Shown: piece after piece, positions 56,201 through 63,724 of the stretch
How positions within the stretch are numbered: the first letter of the stretch is position 1
Layout of the letters: each line of letters opens with the position of its first letter
NCBI RefSeq assembly: GCF_014356525.2
Contig: NC_052511.1
Coordinates: 51,582,068-51,646,067 of the forward strand
Length of the DNA: 64,000 bases
Reading direction: 5' to 3'
Origin: Nilaparvata lugens
Lineage: Eukaryota; Arthropoda; Insecta; Hemiptera; Delphacidae
Position numbers and translations under genes: made by a program
The notes under the pieces: generated by a model
Seen by the model: the letters and a program-made list of their open reading frames with translations, nothing else
Told to the model about the DNA's origin: nothing
The model's database searches: none

Positions 56201-58421
56201 ATTTGTTGTAAATGCATTAGAATATTATGCATGAGCTTTAATATAATTCATAGACAGAATGGACAAATATCATTGAAGATGTAACGAGGAGGAAATATAC
56301 TGTAAGGGTCTCAGATCCTCAAGATATAAGTTCTTCTATATAACCAATATATTGGTTATATTGACAAATTCTTGAGATACTGAGACGAGTTGAGAATTAT
56401 GAATTTGTAAATGAAATCATGCATGAACTTTGATGATAATGATAATAAAGATAATAAACAAATATAGGCTAGTCAAGAATATAACGAGAGGGAAATCTAC
56501 TGTAAGGGTAGGGTTTCAGTTTCTCAAGATATAATTTCTTCAAGTGCCTAAACCTTGATTATTCCTTGAAATACCGTTGAGAAGTATGAATTAAATGAAA
56601 TAGCAAATAATGCATTAGCTTGGATATATAAATTCATGAAGAGTGTAAAGAAATATAACGAAGAGAAATTATACTGGAGGGAAAAGGTCTCAGTTTGTCA
56701 AGATCTCAGTTTATCAAGTGCCTATTTCGACCTTTTCTTGAGATAATGAAAACAAGTTAGTAGGAAGTTGAGCTTAGAATACATTTTGAAACAAGATTGT
56801 TCTGATGAGGAAATGTGAGGTCCACAAAAAATATAGACTGAATAATTCAGTAGTTGATACTTTAAGTATCTTCCTTCTTTTATTTCTCTTCTCCAGCACA
56901 CCCAACCATAAAGCCCATGTTTTTTATATTTGTATCGTTTTATACTATTCTATTTGTTCTGTTATTCTTGTTATTTTGTCTTTCTTGTTTTGTGTGTTTT
57001 TAATAAATTGAAATTAATTGATAGTTAGCGGTTACTCTCCCAACAAATAACCATTAAACCTACGTTTCTAGTCACAAGGTCATACTTAAATCGTTAAAAT
57101 TCCATCCAACTACTTCTCCAATAAATTGGTTTGAGAATTCCGATGATACTAGAAATTGTCCAATTACCTATAACACTCGGCTCTAGATCAACAAATATAG
57201 CCCTTGGAACTAATTTATCCTTGGCAGTCTTCTGGAAGAATGCGTTCAGTTCATGATCCTCTGTGAATGGAGGTTTCGACTCTGGATTTGCTGGTTTACC
57301 ATCTTGGTCGATCTGATGCTCCAGACAGAATAGGTCCCAAATGGCATTGCCCATCTGTACTCCAGCCTGACCTATATGTACTGACACACATTCTCTCTGA
57401 AATTTATAGAAATTGGAAAATAGATTAGTAGATGAATTTATAAATGTTCAAAATTGTAATATAATTGGCAGATAGATTTCTATACATTTATACTACTTGT
57501 AATATAGTTAGCAGATGAATTTCTGAATATTTATAATATTGTAATAGAGTTAGCAGATAGAATTCTAAATATTCATAAGCGTAATATTGTTTGATTGTAT
57601 GGTTTCTTACTTTGTCAGTGTATTCTTCTTTTCTTTGTGATATTATAGCTTGAAAAGTGTATGATTATGATTATGAGTGGATGATTACTACTTCAGTTGA
57701 AGTATTATGTTGGATGAGATCAGCTTGATATTGTCAAATTTACTCATTTATTAGAACATTATTATTGTTAATAATACCATAAAGCAACGAGAACTATTTC
57801 AGATCTCGATAATACGAACGAATAATTCAAACAAACTAGCTAATTGTTTCCGTTGTTACACTATTATCAATTGGGAACGAGAACTATTTAGATTTCGTCC
57901 ATCTCCGATAATACCAACGAATAATTTAAACAAACTTGAAAATTGTTTTGTTGCTAGACTATTATCAATCTCTAGTAATCCAAAAGCTTAAACATTGAGC
58001 AGCAGAGACACCTATAGTGTAAGCGAAGCCATACGATTTGTCATTAGCTGTTGACCAATGAACGTCGAGCTCTACTGTCATTGGCCGAGACTAGACACTA
58101 GTATTCTAAATATGGTCACCAGAACTTTCTCCAAAAACAAATGAAGATTATTACCTGAAACATTCTTAGATAAGATAAAACTAAACTATTGGATCAAGAT
58201 TATTATTGTTGTTTTCATTCAATATGAATATCCAGCACATCACTTTTACAACAAAACTTTTATTGTTTTTGGTCATTAGCTGTTGACCAATGAACATCGA
58301 GCTCTACTGTCATTGGCCGTCAACGATCAAATTCTGATCCATTGATAATTTATTCTCAATATCAAAAGAGAATAATCTAACAGCTAACAAAATCTGTTTA
58401 CAAGTGTTATCTACTCACCAT
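44011..58421 (-). CDS. divergent alpha-tubulin (seven coding exons)
   Basis: Encodes an alpha-tubulin, the GTP-binding subunit that pairs with beta-tubulin in microtubules. Joining 58419-58421, 57168-57396, 54762-55063, 53690-53819, 50542-50798, 46628-46825 and 44011-44241 gives 449 residues with no stop; every intron is GT-AG. Seen: N-terminal [13 protein letters not shown] at 10-18; EDAANN at 99-104; tubulin signature GGGTGSG at 144-150; VVEPYN at 183-188; [10 protein letters not shown]; catalytic-type Glu at 257 (Glu254 equivalent); [27 protein letters not shown]. The family is about 450 long. Odd: the Lys40 loop is rewritten with about two extra residues, VDEVRTG is IDSIRTG, and the C-terminus ([14 protein letters not shown] after the last DY) lacks the Glu-rich tail and terminal Tyr, so it cannot be a detyrosination substrate. 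The divergence suggests a specialised, perhaps germline, paralog (inference). Intact-gene status is well supported; expression is unknown. Confidence 0.93.
44238..44585 (-). repeat. tandem duplication spanning the exon 7 acceptor
   Basis: GGTTAACCTATGAAGATAT, GGAATTAATGTAAATAATCT, GTAAACTGTAATTAT and ACAAACTAAGGGCATGGTTT occur in order from 44235 and again from 44410. The unit is about 173 bp. The distal copy keeps the splice acceptor and the first few exon bases (GTTAAC) but then diverges from coding sequence. Confidence 0.85.
44783..45043. mobile_element. family T foldback MITE, copy 3 (tubulin intron 6)
   Basis: CATAGAGAAACAATAGAATA and the CCATGGTATAGG / CAACTTTTACTGTTATCTCA arms match 19806-20080 closely. 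It is flanked by GATTTGAT and GATTCGAT, supporting an 8 bp target duplication. Confidence 0.8.
45256..46056 (+). mobile_element. family P interspersed repeat, forward copy 2 (tubulin intron 6)
   Basis: TACTTTCCTTGCCCTATTAC with inverted GTAAGGAAAGTATTGC at the start and GGCAAGGAAAGTTGTGTGAG at the end, as in the 22.5 kb copy. It includes a short GT microsatellite at 45407. The two fixed ends make this the best copy for defining family boundaries. Confidence 0.78.
46288..46510. mobile_element. 223 bp foldback MITE with ~105 bp arms (tubulin intron 6)
   Basis: The left arm CATATTGAATGAAAAAGAC, then GACCGGTTTCGGTTATTAC and CCATTGTCAATCTCTGATAA, is followed by its almost perfect inverse. It would form a long hairpin in RNA 117 bp from exon 6. 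The sequence left of it (from 46252) matches a bit of DNA at 4301-4332. Confidence 0.85.
46628..46825 (-). CDS. alpha-tubulin exon 6 (residues 308-373)
   Basis: The acceptor TTTTCAG precedes TGCAACCAG. It encodes [14 protein letters not shown], then [20 protein letters not shown], ending GGNCAK. The donor GTTTGC (46627) is the weakest of the six. Confidence 0.92.
46893..47566 (-). repeat. tandem segmental duplication in tubulin intron 5
   Basis: The block from AGCGCTGGTT(C/A)AGGACCTAC through TTGAAATTGGATGGGCATCA, TAAATCCGGCCA and AGCTGATCTATTC is present at 46893-47345 and 47346-47566. The first copy is longer because it carries the 226 bp MITE at 47071-47296. The second copy preserves the empty site. 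Confidence 0.88.
47071..47296. mobile_element. 226 bp PIF/Harbinger-type MITE with TAA duplication
   Basis: The ends AGCTGCGTACAGA and, inverted, AGGTGCGTACAGA are flanked by TAA at 47068-47070 and 47297-47299. The paralogous empty site in the adjacent duplicate reads GAGCCTAATGTG with a single TAA. The interior is GC-rich and matches 10348-10573. Confidence 0.92.
47568..47967. mobile_element. foldback element split by a TA-MITE
   Basis: The arms CACTACCTCCGTAAACAAAG, then GCCGTAGTGC, TGACGTCAGCACAGGTAGGG and CTCCTA, are inverted at 47893-47967. Each arm contains TGACGTCA, a perfect CRE/ATF palindrome. Removing the nested MITE (47675-47888) leaves about 186 bp of foldback. No target duplication is evident. 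Confidence 0.85.
47675..47888. mobile_element. TA-MITE, 214 bp, complete and nested
   Basis: TAGTGAGGTCCACGTTATAA at the left and its inverse at the right, with flanking TA at 47673-47674 and 47889-47890. The interior includes GATAGACACGGATAGCAAAA. It is inserted between the arms of the foldback at 47568-47967. Confidence 0.9.
48541..48825 (+). repeat. 71 bp tandem array, four units
   Basis: CTCTATTTGAGGTT, AGTATCTTAGTATCATTATA and TTTTCCAGTGGTTTATTATT recur with CTCTATTTGAGG at 48545, 48614, 48685 and 48756. The last three units are practically identical. A TA-MITE fragment starts where the array ends. Confidence 0.93.
48826..48965 (+). mobile_element. TA-MITE fragment
   Basis: TTGTGAGGTCCACGTTATAA then TGGCAGTATTTGAATAAC and CTTGTCTATCATTCAACAAA match one half of the TA-MITE family. 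The element stops at a TTTAACAATG junction with the LINE tail. Confidence 0.75.
48966..49215 (+). mobile_element. LINE 3' fragment with coding remnant
   Basis: One frame reads [23 protein letters not shown], the conserved 'QK.II.IIL.K..R..T..L' block downstream of LINE reverse transcriptases. A short 3' UTR follows and ends AATAAATTTGATTTGATTTG, a short-repeat tail. Confidence 0.65.
49441..49510 (-). other. displaced copy of the 3' end and donor of tubulin exon 5
   Basis: Seventy bases align without gaps to 50531-50600 (61 of 70 identical). On the minus strand the copy reads [20 protein letters not shown] followed by GTGAGT, against [20 protein letters not shown] in the real exon. Five of 20 residues differ. 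It has no acceptor of its own in view, so it cannot be a full alternative exon as it stands. Confidence 0.85.
49750..50325. repeat. TC-rich block with ~75 bp and ~120 bp tandem units
   Basis: CCCTTCCCCTTGCCCAGTG with GGTGAGGGGGATGAAAAGAG and GATATATCTTTCTCTCTC occurs three times in 49855-50100. Then TGACAGATTGAAGTGAATCC with ATTTCTACATCTAATGCTAT occurs twice in 50150-50325. It lies within tubulin intron 5. Confidence 0.8.
50542..50798 (-). CDS. alpha-tubulin exon 5 (residues 222-307)
   Basis: The acceptor CCGTAG completes Asp222. It carries [20 protein letters not shown] and [19 protein letters not shown], including the Glu that in alpha-tubulin drives hydrolysis of the beta-subunit GTP. It ends SQMVK at donor GTGAGT (50541). 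The last ~60 bases and donor recur at 49441-49510 in the downstream intron. Confidence 0.94.
51105..51310 (-). mobile_element. interspersed repeat (probable LINE 3' end), tubulin intron 4
   Basis: Plus-strand ATTTATTCATTTATTGTATAA, then GAGGAAAAACTAGGCTGATC and CTGTACTATTTCTCTCC, match 55660-55850. More distant copies are at 55900-56080 and 63130-63230 (GAGGAAAAATAAGG...CCTCTCCCAAAT). The A/T-rich end on the left suggests a LINE 3' tail read in antisense. Confidence 0.6.
51895..52715 (+). repeat. degenerate ~180 bp tandem array (tubulin intron 4)
   Basis: A unit with GTGAATGCAACTTGTGGTTA, then GGAGTTCTTTAGTACTAGTA and AGAGAGACCCTA recurs near 51910, 52092, 52260 (weak), 52490 and 52660. An AT-rich AATAATAAATA stretch intervenes at 52335-52440. 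The array resumes at 53450 (CCTACGCTATAGGGAAATAA) after a family Q insertion. Confidence 0.75.
52727..53450 (+). mobile_element. family Q interspersed repeat (tubulin intron 4)
   Basis: TTGACCGAGCGTAGTGAGGT at the start, GCGTCGATGTATACACAAGG within, and GTGAGGTCTACTGTTCACAG AACTACTAG at the end, as in the copies at 31683 and 38135. It contains a short GTAT microsatellite at 52781-52800. It splits the ~180 bp tandem array, so it is younger than the array. Confidence 0.75.
53690..53819 (-). CDS. alpha-tubulin exon 4 (residues 179-221)
   Basis: The acceptor TTTACAG precedes GTTTCAACA (VST). It carries [12 protein letters not shown] and [16 protein letters not shown], which contact the nucleotide in known tubulins. 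It ends in phase 1 at donor GTGGGT (53689). Confidence 0.94.
54415..54550. mobile_element. TA-MITE remnant (tubulin intron 3)
   Basis: TGCTAGAGCTATCTGCTTTG, then ACATACAAGGATGGCGAACC and GCGAACCTCACTATAA, match the right half of the TA-MITE family. The left half is lost. Confidence 0.6.
54762..55063 (-). CDS. alpha-tubulin exon 3 (residues 78-178)
   Basis: The acceptor CCCTTAG completes GAT (Asp78). It contains [19 protein letters not shown] and the GGGTGSG nucleotide-binding signature, and ends APT at donor GTGAGT (54761). Its first 47 bases and acceptor are duplicated 122 bp upstream (55139-55185). Confidence 0.94.
55017..55255 (-). repeat. 122 bp tandem duplication across the exon 3 acceptor
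   Basis: The first 47 bases of exon 3, the acceptor AG and about 70 bp of intron are present twice, offset by 122 bp. In the upstream copy (coding part 55139-55185) 44 of 47 bases match and only one residue changes (Ser to Arg). Intron parts share AATTTGTGAATG(G/A)AATATT but are more diverged. Confidence 0.92.
55320..56780 (-). repeat. LINE-tail debris and repeats in tubulin intron 2
   Basis: 55325-55470 holds TTCATCTATTGTATGAAACA and GAATGAATTTTATTTGCCAA, reminiscent of antisense LINE 3' tails. 55660-55850 and 55900-56080 belong to the family of 51105-51310. From 56250 to 56780 the word AACGAG(G)AGGAAAT with CTGTAAGGGTCTCAG(A/T)T and TCAAGATAT recurs at about 200 bp spacing (near 56290, 56490 and 56660), a degenerate array. 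The rest of the intron to 57167 is unassigned. Confidence 0.5.
57168..57396 (-). CDS. alpha-tubulin exon 2 (residues 2-77)
   Basis: The acceptor TTTCAG precedes AGAGAATGT (REC). It covers strand B1, helix H1 and the N-terminal loop region to EPSVI, ending in phase 1 at donor GTAATT (57167). The in-frame Met further on (MSVHIG in the unspliced frame) is not the start. Confidence 0.93.
57787..58319 (-). repeat. duplications in tubulin intron 1
   Basis: AACGAGAACTATTT with CGATAATA and ACGAATAATT(C/T)AAACAAACT occurs at about 57787 and 57877. A 48 bp block, GTCATTAGCTGTTGACCAAT to CTGTCATTGGCCG, occurs at 58040-58087 and 58272-58319 with one mismatch. The block holds CCAAT and ATTGG words 0.1-0.4 kb inside the first intron. 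Confidence 0.8.
58419..58421 (-). CDS. alpha-tubulin exon 1 (start codon only)
   Basis: The ATG is followed at once by the donor GTGAGT (58418-58413). Splicing after the initiator Met gives M + REC, restoring the conserved MREC start. An intron directly after codon 1 is a known feature of many animal alpha-tubulin genes. The 5' UTR lies to the right, and its start is not visible. Confidence 0.88.
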
Positions 58422-59770
58422 ATTGATACGCAGTAAATCTCTGGTGTATATTAAAAATTTGATGGATCTTTTTAAGTTTGGAAAAAACAAGCTTGAATTG
58501 TAGGTAAGTGGATGAAGAATTTTGAAACCTTGATAGATAGTTATTTGTGAATTGCTGTAAATTTTGTCGATAATTTTGATAAGAAAATTTTTCAACGTTT
58601 CCAAAGTAGATTTGAATTTAGAAAGTCATCATCATATGTTTGAATTTTGATAGAGAGGTGTTAATTGGATGTTTTTTTCTTCTTCTTCTTCATTTTATCT
58701 TATCAATAGAATATACAAAATCTTCACAGCAAACTCTAGATAATCAGATAATTAATGATAGAGATGGCTGTGACCTTTATTCAAACTCAGTTTCTTATAT
58801 TATATTTTTTTCAAGTTCGATGTTTCCAGTTACGAATTCTAGTAATTTACTGTCAATTGTCAATTACAATAGACTCATCACATCATCACATGAGTCTCCT
58901 GACTCAATCTACTATAGTAGACTCACTACTATAAGGAATCTGATATACTATATTATCCACTATTTTAGATTTGAGTTTTTCAGAAATTCGACATTGATCT
59001 CTGTTCTCTACAATATCCTTCTTCAGTTTCAAACTCTAAACCTTGAAATCTCTATCTCTTGGAGGAAGTTCAAAGAGAATAAACCTTTAAGATCAAATCA
59101 TTCATTTGCGTAGAATTCTGTAACTTTGACAAATTTGAATTATTGACTTTCTATAACTGGATAACCACAATAGGTCCACACTCTCACTGTGCCAAACTAA
59201 AGCTTGAAATTTCTTTGTGCATAATAGCACAAACCTTCTTAATGGGATATTACACCTTATTCAAGGTACAATAAATTGTTGGTAATTTCATTATTGAAAG
59301 TTCTTTTTGATCCTTTCCCCACCATAATTTTTTTATCAATACAAAATAATTTCTCTTCTATAATTGCATTGCTAATCGTTTATTCACAACTTTTACCCGG
59401 CCAAAAACATCCTGCCGTATCGCTAAACATACTACCCATCGATTTACACAATAAATATTTATATTTATAATCATAACCCTATACCTAGTTCACTCCAAAC
59501 CATATTATACCTTCAACTATGAAAATACTTCTCTTGAATGAGCTACTTTTATAAATTAATAAAGCAATATTGAAACTTGAAGTGCCCTTTATTATTTAAA
59601 ATATTTTAACGACTAGTTTCGACCATAGGTCATTTCCAAGTTGAATGTTTTCAACTAGTCGTTGTAATATATAATATTATAATATAGTATATTATATAAT
59701 ATTATATAGTATAGTCGTTTATTTACATCTTTTATTCGGTCAAAAACATCAACTCTCACCCCAAACATAC
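58422..59770. other. tubulin 5' flank; no other gene
   Basis: This should contain the tubulin 5' UTR and promoter on the minus strand. I see no clear TATA box or initiator, so no promoter is called. The plus-strand frame at 58640-59113 has no family resemblance. A hairpin of CAACTAGTCGTT type lies at 59610-59665. Confidence 0.35.
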
Positions 59771-59772
59771 TA

Positions 59773-60747
59773 CAGTCGAACCTCTCTATAACGAACCTCC
59801 ACTTAACGAAATCCTCTACACAACGAATTTTTACCTGGTCCCATGACATTTTAGAGTTCTGGTTGCTTATTTACCTCTATTTAACGAATTTCGGACCTCT
59901 TAACAACAAAGTTTTCTCTAGACTCCAACATACAAAATGTAGTGTGTATAGGAAGCAGACGGTCATTTTCAAGGAATTGTTTAGTTTCAGCAGAAAGGTC
60001 AATAGACTAGAAATAATGGCAATTCAGGTAGGAAGAAGATAGGGTGGTAGACAATCAATAGAGGTTGAAACACATGTTGGAAATTGAATTCAAAGAACTT
60101 GTCATTTGTAGACCAGGCAGGTGAACGACTGGACTTTCCCATTCTTGATTTTGTCACACATTTCAATTCTTTGAACTGACTATGATGATGGCTGTGACGA
60201 GCCTGAGGAGAAGAATCCGTCAGATCAAGAAGTTCTAGAAGCTTTCAAAATTATCAGGCAAGGATTAAAACTGAAAAATAGTGTACCAGACAACATGTTC
60301 GACTGTTTAAATAGATGTGAGTCGTTTATTGATCATGATGTTTTATTCAAATGCAAAATTCAACCGAAAATTACTCACTTTCTCAAATAAAACATTAAGA
60401 ATAGGAGAGTTGAGTTATTATAGTATTTATAGTGAAGTTATTGACAAAATTACCGTTTCTTGTGTTCAATTTCATAGTAGTGTAAAAATTAGTAAAATAA
60501 CTTTGGTGAATGAAATTGAAAAATATTGCTACTGAGTTACTTTGATTACACTCAACTAATAGTACAAATCAAGCTTTCTGGAAATAAATGTATGTTTCAT
60601 ATTCATTTATTTACCGCCGTGATATGATTCACACGATCCATCAGATCGTGGAATTTTTCTTGACAGAACAACCTCTCAATAACGAATACCTCTCTGCAGC
60701 AAATTTTTTGTCGGGATAATCGACTTCGTTATACAGAGATTCGACTG
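59773..60747 (+). mobile_element. Tigger/pogo-type element, internally deleted
   Basis: The ends CAGTCGAACCTCTCTATAAC and, inverted, CAGTCGAATCTCTGTATAAC are flanked by TA (59771-59772 and 60748-60749). Sub-terminal ACGAA words repeat on both sides. At 975 bp it is well short of an autonomous pogo element, and it retains only the 3' end of the transposase gene. Confidence 0.88.
60178..60390 (+). pseudogene. Tigger/pogo transposase, C-terminal remnant
   Basis: Seventy codons open from 60178 to TAA at 60388. They begin with acidic DYDDGCDEPEEKNPSDQEVL, continue LEAFKIIRQGL and end FKCKIQPKITHFLK. The acidic stretch and the terminal 'K.T.FF/FL' block are what closes pogo/CENP-B-like transposases. 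The DNA-binding and DDE parts are gone. Confidence 0.75.
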
Positions 60748-60754
60748 TATATAG

Positions 60755-61045
60755 TTAAATTATAACTCTATAGTTATATTTTTACCCCTATATCTAATCA
60801 TAATCAAACCCTTACATACGGTACCCGTATATCTATTTATTCTCCTATGCATAGTGCAACCCAACTGAGCGTAACTTTTATTATCGTTTGCAATTCATTT
60901 GTGAATCGCACACCGTTTGACTAGGTGCAGATAACAATATAGGGAATGAATAGTGAATAAATGAATGCTGGGGTGAATTGCTGTCTGGGGTGGTCACCTG
61001 AGATCGAGACCTGGGTCCAATTGTTCGAGAGCCATCTGCCTCCCT
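60755..61045. other. unassigned DNA
   Basis: No gene recognised. Confidence 0.3.
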
Positions 61046-61049
61046 GTCA

Positions 61050-61235
61050 GAGTGAGAGAGAGGGAGATAGGGAATCACCCTTAGTCAGAGTGAGAGGTTG
61101 TGATGAGATCACTCCAAGAGGGAATAGAGGGAATCACCCAACGTCAGAGAGAGAGGATAAGAGGGAATCACCCCAAGTCAGAGAGAGAGGATAAGAGCTA
61201 ATCACCCCAAGTCAGAGAGAGAGAAAGAGTGAGTG
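61050..61235 (+). repeat. ~35-40 bp minisatellite
   Basis: GTCAGAGAGAGAGGATAAGA with GGGAATCACCCCAA recurs about five times with variation. Open frames across it are repeats of ESPxVRERG-type residues. Confidence 0.8.
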
Positions 61236-61402
61236 TGGTGTTAGAGGGAACCATCCAGCGTCAAAGGGAGACGTGTATTGTTTGTTTCGTGAGAAATCAT
61301 ATCCAGAGCGGTTATGTTAGGTAGGCTCGCGTCTGCCACGCGTTCCAAGCAAATAATAATAGAAAGGTTTTCACTAATCTCGGCGACCATCTGCCCTTTG
61401 GT

Positions 61403-61599
61403 TTACCTTTCGGATAAAGATAGGAGAATAGCGATGCCGATTCTCTGCATTAATTAATTATATTTCTAAACTGTGAAAAACATAATTGGCATCGTTGCGG
61501 AGCTAGAAAAGGATAGTATCACCTGCTTTGTGGAATGATAGACAAGGATAGCAAAACCAAAGTAGATCAAATACTGTCATTATTACGTAGACCACACTA
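61403..61599. mobile_element. TA-MITE, left end truncated
   Basis: The interior AATAGCGATGCCGATTCTCT to GGATAGCAAAACCAAAGTAG matches 47675-47888, and the right end ATACTGTCATTATTACG then ACCACACTATA is slightly decayed. The left terminus is missing. Confidence 0.8.
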
Positions 61600-61604
61600 T
61601 AGAG

Positions 61605-62105
61605 GCCGTTTTACATCGCCGTAGCCTAGCTTGCGTGACGTCATCAAGCGCAAGTTGAGGTCCGTTCACACCAAAATAGAAGATTTCATTTTTTGTTTTC
61701 ACGCAGAGCGCATGCGTTACCTGAGATACGTGCGACGGATATATTGGAAAAAAGTAGCATTGGCAACGTGTAGTATCAGAGACAAATAAATAGGTTAGTT
61801 AATCATTAATAAATTTTTAGGTTAATTCAGTTGGGTTAATCAATTGAGACAAATAAATAAATTAAACCTTATCTTCATTCTATGGTATTATGTAACTACA
61901 GCGATGCGATGCCGATCGTTTGCTGTGTGATTAACTCTGGTACTCAAGTTTTTTTTTCTCTTTTTGTAGTTGTTACGTGTAAATATTACACTGTAATTGT
62001 AGCAAAACAACGGCAAAAAGTGGAATCGTGATAAAGCGACAAAGGCAGCTTCAAGATTTAGAGTGTTGGACGTATGTGAAATGTATGTGAGGACGTAAGT
62101 AAGGC
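61605..62105. other. unassigned DNA
   Basis: 61620-61780 is less AT-rich, with TGCGTGACGTCATCAAGCGC. The minus-strand frame at 61888-62139 has no family resemblance. Confidence 0.3.
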
Positions 62106-62110
62106 ATGTA

Positions 62111-62802
62111 TCTATATATAAAAGCGAAATGGCACTCACTCACTGACTGACTGACTGACTGACTGACTGACTCACTCACTCACACATTCACTCACTCGCA
62201 GAACTAAAAATCTACCGGACCAAAAACGTTCAAATTTGTTAGGTATGTCCAGTTGGCCCTTTAGAGGCGCACTAATAAGAAATCTTTTGGCAATATTTTA
62301 ACTCTAAGGGTTTAAAGTTCGTCTTTTAGCATGTATATTCTTCTTCTCCCAATCTCTTAATTATAACTGAAATGTCCATATCATATGTTACTACAGAACT
62401 ATAATCTAGATAGAGATAGTACCTCTTCGAAACAGTTGTTGTTAACTGGCAACTAAATTAATAATTTTGTCAGGTTGGCATTAAGTTGAGTTGACTTTGT
62501 TAGGTTGGCAGCTGAAGATTGAAATGCATTTATCGCGGAAAAATTGATTGGGCACTGCTACTTCAATCAGAGCTATTCCTGGGAATATTATGTTACTAGC
62601 CGTCAGGCTCGCTTCGCTCGCCATATCCGTTTAGCCAGACGTTTAGTCTGGACCCCCGACTGGATTGTCCTAACATATGATAAAAATGCTCAAATGAAAA
62701 ATGCAGCTGCTGATCTCATTCTTGGACGATCCAGTCGGGGGTCCAGGGGGCGGAGCCCCCTGGCTAGACGGATATGGCGAGCGAAGCGAGCCTGACGGCT
62801 AG
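62111..62802 (+). mobile_element. non-autonomous Helitron, 692 bp
   Basis: The 5' end is TCTATATATAAAAGCGAAAT, preceded by A. The 3' end is GAGCGAAGCGAGCCTGACGG followed by CTAG, then T. Both fit Helitron insertion between A and T, with 5' TC and 3' CTRR ends. A CTGA/CTCA microsatellite lies at 62135-62195. The last 200 bp form a large palindrome (62595-62690 against 62722-62803), so the 3' end is present twice, facing inward and outward. No Rep/helicase is encoded. Confidence 0.8.
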
Positions 62803-62804
62803 TT

Positions 62805-63420
62805 AAAAATAAAATTACTTTCGCCGCTACACCATGTTTCTACACATTAAGGAGTAAGATAAATCTCAAATTCGTCGGAATTACATTTTGAGAGTGCAAT
62901 GTATCGACAAACTGCATATAAGTATTCTAAATTCATCAATAGGAAATTTGTTCATCTTTGATGAAGGATTGTGAGAGAATTGATGAATAATGATTAAATG
63001 AGATCATCAATTTTAATTGATGTGGAATCCTAACCATGAAAAGTTAATAACCATGGTCAAATGAATCACAATGAAACCGACAATATCATATTAATTATTT
63101 TCACCTTGTTCTTAAGTAATTCTTCATTCTTCATTCATTTATACAATGAGTACATTATCAAAATGATAGGGAGAGGAAAAATAAGGAAACCTTGTGCCGT
63201 TCCTCTCCCAAATTTAGATAACACAACATATTATTCAATATATTTCTTCAACATATCAATTCAAGTCAAAATAGAATAGCTAATTAGTCTCATATTCTTC
63301 CCTCAAAAAGATGGCGGATGACAGAGAGGCGAGGAGAGTTGCTGCCAACCAGCCCAACAAATGTTGACCAAAGAAGAAAAAAATAGTCTCTATCACCTCA
63401 CAGACTTATTTTTAGTGTCA
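62805..63420. other. unassigned DNA with a repeat fragment
   Basis: 63150-63230 (GGGAGAGGAAAAATAAGGAA, CCTCTCCCAAATTTAGATAA) belongs to the family at 55900-56080. The rest shows no gene. Confidence 0.4.
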
Positions 63421-63424
63421 TCTG

Positions 63425-63720
63425 TGTTCACTTATATCAAATCAAATAAAATCATCGTTTATTGCCATAAAACATACAATATGTTGAGACAATCGTCATT
63501 GATAATTGTGAAAATATCATGTTTATAATATTAAAATATATTTAAAATATCATAAAAAAATTGAAATATCATTCATTTATTCATTTATGAAAAACATGGA
63601 AGCATACAGGATTTCTCCCAAAAATTGCTTCCAAAACAACACAATTACAATAGTTCATTATACATAGTAAGAGTACAGAAAAGATGAATTTTGAAAAATT
63701 ACAATGAAAGAAGAGGGAAA
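63425..63720 (-). mobile_element. LINE 3' tails, antisense
   Basis: TATCAAATCAAATAAAATCATCGTTTATTG at 63436 is a short-repeat tail plus AATAAA read backwards (split here as TATCAAATCAAAT and CGTTTATTGCC). ATTCATTTATTCATTTATGA at 63571 is a second tail. Upstream element sequence is brief or unrecognised. Confidence 0.5.
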
Positions 63721-63724
63721 ATCA

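Noticed and set aside
57094..57387. 97-residue tubulin-like frame starting at an internal Met
   Set aside because: It begins inside exon 2 at a created Met and reads past the donor at 57167 into the intron. The exon boundaries used here fit the family instead.
58407..58604. Open frame upstream of and overlapping the tubulin start
   Set aside because: Its last codons include the true initiator ATG followed by a splice donor. Conserved MREC is restored only by splicing after that ATG.
58640..59113. 157-residue plus-strand frame beside the tubulin 5' end
   Set aside because: No recognisable family, AT-biased composition, no supporting splice or promoter signals.
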